64,000 nucleotides of DNA from positions 496,001 to 560,000 of the forward strand of contig NHNW01000005.1 in NCBI GenBank assembly GCA_002786025.1, in the 5' to 3' direction. Below the pieces are notes generated by a model that was given only the letters and a program-made list of their open reading frames with translations, ran no database searches and was not told the origin of the DNA. Positions 23,401-30,983 of this stretch are shown here, piece by piece. The position numbers and the translations under genes are program-made. This DNA is from Zasmidium citrigriseum. Its lineage: Eukaryota > Ascomycota > Dothideomycetes > Mycosphaerellales > Mycosphaerellaceae. Each line of letters opens with the position of its first letter. Positions within the stretch are counted from its first letter, which is position 1.

Positions 23401-25191
23401 ATACTGGGCAGGAGGCGTGCCCATTCGATTGCTGAAGAGATTATTGTTGCCTGCGTACATGTCCCGATCATCGAAATCATCGAATTCGTCCTCGTCATAG
23501 ACTGGGCGCTTGCCAGGATTCGTTGTTGGCCGGCTGAACTGTTTGGGACGAAAGTCAGAGTCGTCATTTCGGCTGTCTCGAACCGGAGGCAGCGGCGGTG
23601 GCGGCATTTGCGTCTGTGCAACTCGACTAGAGCTTGGTATGCCGGGTCGCGAGTCTTGAAACGATACATTTGGCGGCTGGGTCGACTTCACAGCGACTTT
23701 TTGAGCGACCGAAGAAGCCACCACTTCCTCGTGTCTTTCGACAGCAGATTTGAGATCATCTTCACAGGCCTCGAGCAAGGTCAAGCACTCTGCTTCCAAT
23801 GCGGCAAGTCTTGCCTTTCCCGCGTTGTTGGCGTCTTTAGCAGCTTGCCTGCTCTCCTTGTCTCGGGAACGCACGGCTTGCAGAAGGGCTTCCTTCAGCC
23901 TGTCTTTCTCCTCGGAAAGACTTTCATGCGCATGTTGCTTCTCACGCAGCGATATGAGGGACTTCTTTCTTGAATCGAGGGTGTCGAGCTCATGCTCAAG
24001 ATCGGACACGTCCTCATCATCCTCCATCTTCTCGGTAATCTCGAAGCAGACCACGTCATAGCGAGCGTCGATATCTTGAAGAATCTGGTCGAATGCTGAG
24101 CTGGGCAGAGCAAAGACCTGTTTCAAAAGAATTGCTGACTCAGACGGCATCGGTGAGGCATCCTGGGTGCCAGCAGTGGGAGCTGGAGTCTGGAGTGCAC
24201 GAGGCTCTGCAGCAGGAGAGACCTTGAGATCAGGATACTTGATGGTCGGCTGCTCGAATGAATCATCATCGTCTTCTAGAGGCTGGAAATCGTCTTCCAC
24301 CACCACCTTGGGTTGAGGCTTCGCAAGCGCGGGCTTCTTCGGCGAGGGAGTCTTGCGCCGGCTCGGCTTCATTCCAAAGTCTGAGAAGTTCATCAGATCG
24401 TCCTCGTCATCCGAGTCAGGCATGATGTGATCGTCTTTAGCCTTTGGTCGAGAAGGCGAAATGGCATTGCCTCTCGGTTGTCGACGCGGACTCCTTGGTT
24501 TCAGGCCTTGCGGATTCGTTGAGTAGGGCGGTGGAGGCTCTGAAGGGACCTGATGCTGCTTTTCGGGACTCTCATCGATCGGTCGGAATTCCTGAGACAG
24601 CATGATGGGGAGCGGTTTATCGTGCAGATTCGGCCTCTTCGGAGGCACAGATATAGTCCGCATATCGTACTCGAAATCGTCGCTCTTCCTCTTTCGTCCC
24701 GTATTTGAAGTAATGTCAGATTTTGATGGCGTTCCCAGCTCACTCATGCTCTCTGTCAAGTCCATAACTTCAATCCCACCCGGCATGTCCATCTCGTTCG
24801 GCCGGGATTTCAAAGGCGTGCGCTGGGGAGCTGGCGTCCTCGAGGTTGTCCGAGGCGGAGCTGCAGATCGAGAGCCTTTTGTCGGCGATGTGTCTTGCAG
24901 TCGCGGGCCCATGGTCACATTTGGCCTGGGTGCCGAGCCAGGTACCATTCTGGTTCGCGCCATGTCTGCTGCCTGTGTCGTCTGGACTGGCGGGACACTC
25001 GGTCGCCGCTCTGCTGGCCTCGAGATGCTCGCAAGCTCCTCTCTCTCCTCTGTTCTCGACGTCGTACTCTCGGGAGGCTCGCCGCTGGATATCGAGGTTG
25101 TCGCGGGTGGGAGGACTATGATTCCAGACGGGATGGACGGCTTTTCGCTCAACAACCAGCGCAGGTGCTCATCCAGGTTGTTGCGCGTCAT
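20458..25191 (-). CDS. RecQ DNA helicase of the Sgs1/BLM/QDE-3 type
   Basis: A single exon of 1577 residues from the ATG at 25191 (MTRNNLDEHLRWLL). Three more upstream codons begin with TTG and were dropped. Residues 1-670 are disordered, charged and low in conservation, with acidic clusters. The helicase core (about 675-1040) has motif I MPTGGGKSLCYQLPAL near 702, motif II DEAHCVSQWGHDFRPDY near 813, and motif VI QETGRAGRDG. The RQC zinc/winged-helix part follows, with CDNCNSDSTFAIKDFT. An HRDC-like segment lies near 1330-1420 (FSTTVLRQMVVHF), and the C-terminus is Gly/Arg/Ser-rich. Such proteins unwind recombination and replication intermediates. In Neurospora the paralogue QDE-3 is also needed for transgene silencing. 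It is divergent from the PLP decarboxylase. A 4.7-kb intronless frame is unusual beside neighbours with several introns. Confidence 0.9.
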   Translation of the reverse strand: MTRNNLDEHLRWLLSEKPSIPSGIIVLPPATTSISSGEPPESTTSRTEEREELASISRPAERRPSVPPVQTTQAADMARTRMVPGSAPRPNVTMGPRLQDTSPTKGSRSAAPPRTTSRTPAPQRTPLKSRPNEMDMPGGIEVMDLTESMSELGTPSKSDITSNTGRKRKSDDFEYDMRTISVPPKRPNLHDKPLPIMLSQEFRPIDESPEKQHQVPSEPPPPYSTNPQGLKPRSPRRQPRGNAISPSRPKAKDDHIMPDSDDEDDLMNFSDFGMKPSRRKTPSPKKPALAKPQPKVVVEDDFQPLEDDDDSFEQPTIKYPDLKVSPAAEPRALQTPAPTAGTQDASPMPSESAILLKQVFALPSSAFDQILQDIDARYDVVCFEITEKMEDDEDVSDLEHELDTLDSRKKSLISLREKQHAHESLSEEKDRLKEALLQAVRSRDKESRQAAKDANNAGKARLAALEAECLTLLEACEDDLKSAVERHEEVVASSVAQKVAVKSTQPPNVSFQDSRPGIPSSSRVAQTQMPPPPLPPVRDSRNDDSDFRPKQFSRPTTNPGKRPVYDEDEFDDFDDRDMYAGNNNLFSNRMGTPPAQYHDDDDFGLDDDDDMFDLAENLENSAQYGKPQANTGRESQAQRSARKPKKTSAEEEAEEERKYFSFPWSNDVKAALKERFRLRGFRENQANAINATLAGNDVFVLMPTGGGKSLCYQLPALIRTGKTRGVTVVVSPLLSLMEDQVQHLRKLNIQAFLINSGTTPDEKKFLLDALKGPNAESFVQLLYVTPEMLSKSQAIMNAFEQLHRADRLARLVIDEAHCVSQWGHDFRPDYKSIGEVRRRFPGVPVMALTATATENVKVDTIHNLGIDNCETYTRSFNRPNLYYEVRVKSRGKEDLKSIAALIKEKHAKQTGIIYCLARKSCEDMAKALEKEHGIKAHHYHAGMDPVEKSEVQQMWQAGEYHVIVATIAFGMGIDKSNVRYVIHHSMPKSLEGYYQETGRAGRDGKPSRCYLFYGYQDATKLRKMIDDGEGSWEQKQRQNEMLRKMVQYCENQADCRRVQVLNYFSEIFNREDCEKGCDNCNSDSTFAIKDFTNYAQQALTMIQRILDLKQEVTILHCIDVFRGGTSSKMKDLDHYSLEEYGIGSELERGDIERLFYRLLSEDALAEENKVNKSGFAAQYVRRGIKFRQYLNGRIPFKMQVRTSPRKKSTKAPAKKTKKKKADQDAPRELPLSTNVSSPIQAASKRKKPVHQANLRDMHFNGYQRDDFVVTDEEDQDFVNSEDEESEAFEPVRNTRMPRKKAQKTQHELGPPITTDGVTDRLNSVHQMVVEDFLIRAEKKCKEIQRKKAMKMVPFSTTVLRQMVVHFTETPGQMLAKIPNIDTDKVEAFGKLFGKLVKDAHQQYREMIHQAEGVAPESDNEDATEVNQHAQNVIDLVSDDEEYGDIPSGMEDEEDDDEGESSAYFQTAPDPEVEAFNARFQYSQSAGMRTMPAPQPSKKASPKQRKARYKARGNGRGGGRSQGWNGQGRRGSGSFGGGSRSTSGAGVTKRKATGKSNSRGGASGGSSRAQGGFAAMPT

Positions 25192-25517
25192 CGAGGGCAA
25201 GCATTGCCGAGTGTCATTCGGGACGATGTCGCATATGGCCGCATTGGGTATCGCCGGCGATGTTTTGGGAGTTTGGGATGGAGTGATGTCGAGATGGAAT
25301 CGAAGACACCGCGACGCGTCGCGGCTAGCCCCGAGAAACGGCCCGCTTGCGCGCTAACACGTGACCGCTCCACCCGATCGCTCCTTCCTTCGTGCGAGAA
25401 TCGCCCACGCCCTACGCATTCTACTACACACCGACCTAATTTTCCAAAACATCAGAATCAAGAGTAAGGTGAAATTCTTTCATAGATTCGTTTTGATCTC
25501 ATTGTACATACGCCAAG
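25192..25517. promoter_or_regulatory. Divergent promoter between RecQ and the PLP decarboxylase
   Basis: 326 bases between two divergent ATGs. It contains CG-rich segments (GCGACGCGTCGCGG at about 25310-25325, which includes a GCGACGCGTCGC near-palindrome) followed by GCGCTAACACGTGACCG. The ACGCGT core is the yeast MCB/MluI box of G1/S-regulated replication genes and would fit the RecQ gene, but this is inference. CACGTG is an E-box-type site. Confidence 0.5.
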
Positions 25518-27203
25518 ATGACCGACCAAAACTACGTACTACCTTCCCCTGAAGCAATCGAGAGCTCCCGATCGAAGCTCCTCAGCCTTCCTCGGCAGGG
25601 CTTGGGACTAGAACATGTTAAGAAACACTTACAAAACGACATTGCACCAGGCTTGAACAGAAGCAGTCAATCGCCAAATTTCTATGGATTCGGTGAGTTT
25701 CTCTCTCAAATAAGCCTCCTTGGAGCCATCCAGATCGCCTATAAAGCATCCAACCATCTCTCGACCTCTAGAGATTGATCGTATCAAGATCGAAAATGTC
25801 AAAACTAATACTTATCGTACAGTCACCGGCGGCGCAACTCCTGCCGCCAGGCATGCCGACAACTTCGTCACCGAGCACGACCAAAGCGTACAAGTCCACC
25901 TACCAAACGACACCATCGCCACCGACGTGGAAGCAGCCGCCCTCCGTATGCTATGTGACTTATTTCGTCTGCCGCAAGAGTCCTGGGATCATCGGACTTT
26001 CACCACTGGAGCAACTGCCAGCAATGTCCTAGGACTCGCCTGCGGACGAGAGTATGCAATTCAGCAAGTCGCCAAACGGAAGGGCATCGAGGTCAGCGTA
26101 GGCGAAGATGGTCTTTTGGCGGCAGCAAGCAAAGCCGGCGTGGACAAGGTTCAAATCATCACGACGGTGCCCCATTCATCCCTAGCCAAGGCAGCCTCGA
26201 TCGTTGGACTTGGCAGGTCTTCGATCGTGGCTGTTGGTATGGCGCAGGAGAAACACCATTTCGACTTTTCCTTGCTTGAGGAGAAGCTACGCGAGGGTGG
26301 AGACCGAACGGCTTCAATCCTAGCTGTTTCTTGTGCAGAAGTTAACACGGGCTTCTTCGCTACTTCTGGGGATGATATGAAGCGGATACGAGACCTATGC
26401 GATAAATACGGTGCATGGCTTCATGTCGATGCGGCGTTTGGTCTCCAGGCCAGGATCCTGTTGCCCGAAGAGGTCATATACAGCGCGATTGTGGATGGCG
26501 TCAAAGGTATTGAGCTGGCTGACTCGATCACTGGTGATGCTCACAAGCTATTGAATGTGGTAAGTTTTGACCTCGTCGACCAGTGCTACCTTCAAGCTAA
26601 CCATTCGTCGAGCCATACGACTGCGGCATCTTCTTCTCCCGCCATCTAGCCCTCGCCACCCAAGTATTCAAAAATGCCGGTGCTGTATACTTGAACATTC
26701 AGCCTGGAGCTATACCCTCGCCACTAAACATCGGAATCGAAAACAGCAGACGATTCCGAGCCCTTCCAGTCTACGCCACCCTCGCCTCATACGGTCGTGA
26801 CGGATACAAAGGTCAGTCAACTCCCCCGTAAAGACTTGGTATTTGCCACTTACATTGCTCATCAGACATCCTCCACCGGCAAATCGCCCTCGCCCGGTCC
26901 ATAGCAAACTTCATCTCCCAAACCCCCGGCTACGACCTCCTCCCCAACCTCCCACCCTCCTTCAACAAACCCAAAGAACAAGGCCTCAGCAGAATTTACA
27001 TGGTCGTCCTCTTCCGCGCAACAGACGACACTCTCAACAAAATCCTCGTTCAGAAAATAAACGCCACGCGACGAATCTTCGTCAGCGGGACGCAATGGGA
27101 CGGCCAACCTGCGGCGAGATTCGCGGTGTCGAATTGGCAGGTTGATGTGGAGAGAGATATGGCGCTGATTAAAGAGGTTCTTTTGGGAGTACTGAATAGC
27201 TAA
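25518..27203 (+). CDS. Pyridoxal-phosphate-dependent group II decarboxylase family protein
   Basis: Four exons (25518-25692, 25823-26559, 26613-26811, 26866-27203), 482 residues. The start is MTDQNYVLPSPEAI at 25518. The PLP lysine lies in DSITGDAHKLLNV|PYDCG, and the splice there is fixed by the conserved HK-x2-NVPYDCG motif. Other signatures are FTTGATASNVLGLACGRE (cofactor phosphate side) and WLHVDAAFG (the Asp that pairs with the pyridine nitrogen). Homologues decarboxylate aromatic amino acids or glutamate-like substrates, but many fungal members are uncharacterised, so I leave the substrate open. Two oddities: intron 1 is 130 bp, long for this region, and intron 2 ends in GAG rather than YAG. 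The reading frame otherwise looks healthy. Confidence 0.85.
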
Positions 27204-27403
27204 TACAAAGCCTTTTACGGTCCCGGGCCCTCTCCGTCTTCTCCCCAGCAATCAGACCTCATCATCCAAAGCCCCCACGGCACTCCGTCACCGTGGGGGT
27301 GGGGTTGCTGCGGCAGCGGCTCCCACGACTACCACGTCGTCCTGTCGACCTATGCTTTCACTACGCACATAGTTTTTATCTCCGCGACGTTCTCTACGTC
27401 GAC

Positions 27404-29467
27404 ATGCCCCTTTGCGGCGCTTGTATGGAGGTCTTCGAAGATTCTGCCTCTTTCTTTTGTGAGTCCCCCGGAAATGACGAACAGGTCTTTGACACGACGA
27501 CATCGCACCATTTTCGGGAAGAGCTAAGGCTAGCAGCAGAACAACAATGCTACGTCTGCATAATCTTGTTCAATAGACTATATGTCGACGCCGAGCCAGA
27601 CGATCAATGGGATGCTTGCCAGGCTACAATCACAGCACGTTCAACGCAACACTCCTGTTATCATGTCAAATTCGAAGCCAAACAAGAGCTCCCGCCTTCA
27701 CCGAAAACTGACGTAAGGAGGAAAACCAGTTATACACACTTCGTCGTGCGGGAGGACGATACCAAGGGTGCTGCTCTCGGTGCCTCATCTGCTCGAGAAT
27801 CATTCACAGGAAGCGCAGCAACTCTTCACTTAGCGCAACATTGGCTGTCCAAGTGTCTCGAGACACACAGAGACTGTGCTACTAACAACAAGCCGTCATG
27901 GTACCCTTCAAGACTCTTGAAAATTGAGACCAACTTGGTTAGACTGGTGAAGAGATCACAACATACGCAATTGGGGCCCTACGCTACACTTAGCTACTGC
28001 TGGGGCACAGAACCTTTCGAATGTCTCACAACCGAAAATATTGGTACTTACGAAGCTGGAGTCGCCACATCAGCGTTGCCTCCAACGCTCAGAGACGCAG
28101 TAGATACCGCGGTTCGATTGGGGATCTACTATATCTGGATCGATTCACTATGCATTATACAGTCGAGCAGCCAAGGCCTTCCTGACATCACAGAAGAAAA
28201 GCTTGCAGAGATCAGGAATATGGACAAGGTCTACATGAACGGGATCTTGAATCTGGCCGCTGTTCACTGCAGAAGTCCACGCGATGGCTTGTATACGTAT
28301 CGTCGACCGCTCACAGTACCATGCCGTCGCTTCGTGTGGCGCCCTGTAAGGGCAGACCCTGCGAAAGTATTCAGCATTCGAAAGCACCTTGGACGTGTTA
28401 CAGGGCCCGATCTACAGCACGGGAACAACTTCCTGAAGGACAGAGCGTGGGTCATGCAAGAACGTTTGCTGGCCCCCAGAATGCTAAACTTCTCGGATCA
28501 TATGCTGTACTGGGAATGTGCAGAGCTGGGCGAGGCCACTGAACTTTGTCCCGAGGGAATGATAGAAAGCAAGCACACCATCGGAATCGAGGAGCCTTTC
28601 AGCTTTGGTCAATTCAATATCGACACTAGCAATGCTCGCAGCTTATGGAAGAATGTTATCACACACTACAGTCGGAAGAAACTCACGTTTCCGTCAAAAG
28701 ACAAGCTCCTGGCTCTAAGCGCGATAGCAGCTCAAGCAGCAGCAGAGTTCAAAGACACGTACGTGGTCGGAATGTTTCGACGAGACTTGTTGTATTACAT
28801 ATGCTGGGAGAGAGTTTACGACTCAGAGACGACTTCAAACTGGATCCCCCAGACAGAACTTCCCTCCTGGTCTTGGACTGCGTATTCCGTAGAAGTAGAA
28901 TATAGCAAATTAGCTCATTTCAACAGACATGGCGAGCCATTAGTGTCCGTGGTCGACGTTCAAATCGACTTGCAGGACGTCCAGAATCCCTTTGGGGCTA
29001 TCAACAGTGCTAGTCTGATCATCAGCGGACGCAAACTCAAAGTCGACAATGTTTCCCTCATGGAGCCAGACGAAGACTACACCGATCTCAGCATGGAGAT
29101 CGCAGGAACTACTCACTACGCACAACGTGAGGCCGTATTCTGGACCGAGAAAGACTTTCTATCAGTGAAAGATTGGCTATACTTCCTACCGCTCTTCTGG
29201 GGACAAGATACCCGGCCCATCTCTGAGCCTCCTGAGAATCATTTTCAAGGTCGTTGGGACAATGCATTGTGCCATTCCATGGAGGACGCACTGAAAGCGG
29301 GCCAGGAAGGCTGCAAGGAGCTGAAAGGCCTCCAAGCGCTTCATGGGCTTCTTCTGGTCGAGCTACTTGACGGCACCTTCGAAAGGGTGGACTTGCTGAC
29401 TGACGTTGCGCCTGAAGTGCTCTGGAAATGGGCAGAACAGACAGATGAGCATGTCACGCTTGTTTGA
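27404..29467 (+). CDS. HET-domain protein (heterokaryon incompatibility family), intact
   Basis: Single exon, 687 residues, from the ATG at 27404 (MPLCGACMEVFED). The longer frame begins with GTG and was rejected. The N-terminus has a cysteine-spaced segment (CGACMEVF, then QQCYVCIILFNRL) common in this family. The HET block runs from YATLSYCWG near residue 193 through IYYIWIDSLCIIQ near 244 to the conserved DRAWVMQERLLAPR near 346. C-terminal motifs such as LPSWSWTAY fit. HET proteins trigger cell death after fusion of incompatible hyphae, and most genomic copies have no known partner. The HET domain has been related to TIR-type NAD hydrolase folds. I see no frameshift or in-frame stop. It is one of three HET genes in the window. 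Confidence 0.9.
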   Translation: MPLCGACMEVFEDSASFFCESPGNDEQVFDTTTSHHFREELRLAAEQQCYVCIILFNRLYVDAEPDDQWDACQATITARSTQHSCYHVKFEAKQELPPSPKTDVRRKTSYTHFVVREDDTKGAALGASSARESFTGSAATLHLAQHWLSKCLETHRDCATNNKPSWYPSRLLKIETNLVRLVKRSQHTQLGPYATLSYCWGTEPFECLTTENIGTYEAGVATSALPPTLRDAVDTAVRLGIYYIWIDSLCIIQSSSQGLPDITEEKLAEIRNMDKVYMNGILNLAAVHCRSPRDGLYTYRRPLTVPCRRFVWRPVRADPAKVFSIRKHLGRVTGPDLQHGNNFLKDRAWVMQERLLAPRMLNFSDHMLYWECAELGEATELCPEGMIESKHTIGIEEPFSFGQFNIDTSNARSLWKNVITHYSRKKLTFPSKDKLLALSAIAAQAAAEFKDTYVVGMFRRDLLYYICWERVYDSETTSNWIPQTELPSWSWTAYSVEVEYSKLAHFNRHGEPLVSVVDVQIDLQDVQNPFGAINSASLIISGRKLKVDNVSLMEPDEDYTDLSMEIAGTTHYAQREAVFWTEKDFLSVKDWLYFLPLFWGQDTRPISEPPENHFQGRWDNALCHSMEDALKAGQEGCKELKGLQALHGLLLVELLDGTFERVDLLTDVAPEVLWKWAEQTDEHVTLV

Positions 29468-29638
29468 TGTATGTCTTATCGACCCGACTATCCTGCAGAT
29501 TCGACGTTGAGATTGCGAAAGTCAGCTGGGAGGCGTGGAATAGCGTGAGTGATCTCTGGTTCCTTGTCGGTCCAATCAAGTGAGCCTGGGTGAGGCAATG
29601 TCGTCCATGCTCAAATCTTGAAGCAGGGCAAGGGCAAC

Positions 29639-30625
29639 CTACTTTGAGCTGAAATCCAACAAATACGGTGCACGAGATCGACTCGGTCGCCACCAAATAC
29701 TCACGGAGCAAATCTCACAAACCCCCTCCTCGGACCCCCAAGCAATGCGTTCATCCGCCGTCTCATGCCTCTCAACATTCAGCTTGCGCAAAAACCTCTC
29801 CATCTTCTCAGCAAAGTCCCTCCCCTTACCGGAACTAACGACTTCCACACAATCAAGTCTGTTGTTCTCAAAATAAGACTCCCACTTCTTTTCTTTCATT
29901 GCGCAACGATCCCAAACATTCGTTTCAAGCTCAACAAATTCCAGTCGTCTGACATTCGGAAAAGCTTTCAAAAGCTCGCAGAGATTCGTACTCGTGTCTG
30001 TGGATTGCACGTGCAATGACTGGATTGTCTGGATCTGGTGTGGGAAGAGAACGCTTGCCCATTCTGCGGGAGCGTCAAAAGTGTGGTTGACGAAAGGCAG
30101 TTTCCAGGCTTCGTGGTAGACGAGACGACAGGATTGCAACAGGTTGAGATGTATCGCAGTATCCTCGTGTCGTTTCTTCATAGCAGCCAGCTTTTCCCAA
30201 TGCTTTTCGTGGTCAAAAGTATCCAGCGACTCCTTGCTGCCTGTCATGGCAGGGAGACGTCGATCCGAATTCCGCTCGCCCTCAATGAAATCGGTGTCGA
30301 CTTTGCCTTGCTTGCTGTGAGCATACGCTTCTGCCCAACGATGAGAGTCCGGACGGACAGCATACGTCAACTTCTTGAACACTTCTACCGAACACCAAGA
30401 CTCTCGCACATGCACAACCCAATCATCAACCGGAGCGCATGACCTTAAGCCCCCAACAACAGTGCCACAGCCAAAGACATAGTCGTAAATGCGATTGCGA
30501 AGCTCAGCAGGAAGAGACATTAGTCGAGATTGGGTCTGTGGGTTCATGTCGGAGTTGTCAATGGGGTGAGCATTATTCCTCTCGGGAAAGTTGTAGTCGG
30601 TAGGCTGCAGGTCGTGTAGCGGCAT
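29639..30625 (-). CDS. Protein with an LPAELRNRIYD (2EXR/F-box-like) domain, smaller paralogue
   Basis: Single frame, 328 residues, from the ATG at 30625. The N-terminal part has NPQTQSRLMSLPAELRNRIY followed by DYVFG. The middle has LLQSCRLVYHEAWKLPFVNH, the paired signature of the large, poorly understood fungal family annotated as 2EXR or F-box-like. It is clearly a paralogue of the next leftward gene ([40 protein letters not shown]). The 3' end is uncertain. A GTGAGT follows EICS near 29704 and a GTAG lies near 29640. If spliced, the protein would instead end about 20 residues later on a different tail. No catalytic function is known for the family. A role in substrate recognition by ubiquitin ligases is only a suggestion from the F-box-like helix. 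Confidence 0.7.
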   Translation of the reverse strand: MPLHDLQPTDYNFPERNNAHPIDNSDMNPQTQSRLMSLPAELRNRIYDYVFGCGTVVGGLRSCAPVDDWVVHVRESWCSVEVFKKLTYAVRPDSHRWAEAYAHSKQGKVDTDFIEGERNSDRRLPAMTGSKESLDTFDHEKHWEKLAAMKKRHEDTAIHLNLLQSCRLVYHEAWKLPFVNHTFDAPAEWASVLFPHQIQTIQSLHVQSTDTSTNLCELLKAFPNVRRLEFVELETNVWDRCAMKEKKWESYFENNRLDCVEVVSSGKGRDFAEKMERFLRKLNVERHETADERIAWGSEEGVCEICSVSIWWRPSRSRAPYLLDFSSK

Positions 30626-30983
30626 CGGAATTGTTCTGTAGCTTCTCAGAATGTAGGAAATGTCAGAGGAAATAGTCGTTCACGGCAGGATGAGACGAGG
30701 AGTCCACTTGAGCACCATGTCTCACGGCGGTGATTCTGCAGCACGTTTGTGTTTCTGGCCACAAACAGCCAGCGAGACATACCTAACTGAAGAAGTGCAG
30801 TCTTACGTCGCTGTCTCGCATGAAGCAAGCTGTACAGAGCCTCTGGAAACGTATGTAGTTCAGTCGAGTATTCGACTACGACTCGAGCGAGTCTTTCGAC
30901 ATTGCAGCCCGTCTCTGGGAAGCGGCTTACCATCGCCCAAAGCACAGTGATCCCCTAACGACCATGATGCACACCAAAGCCAT
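30626..30983. other. Short intergenic region between tandem paralogues
   Basis: 358 bases between the ATG of the smaller paralogue and the proposed stop of the larger one. It should hold the promoter of the smaller gene. No coding content or strong motif was seen. Confidence 0.45.
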
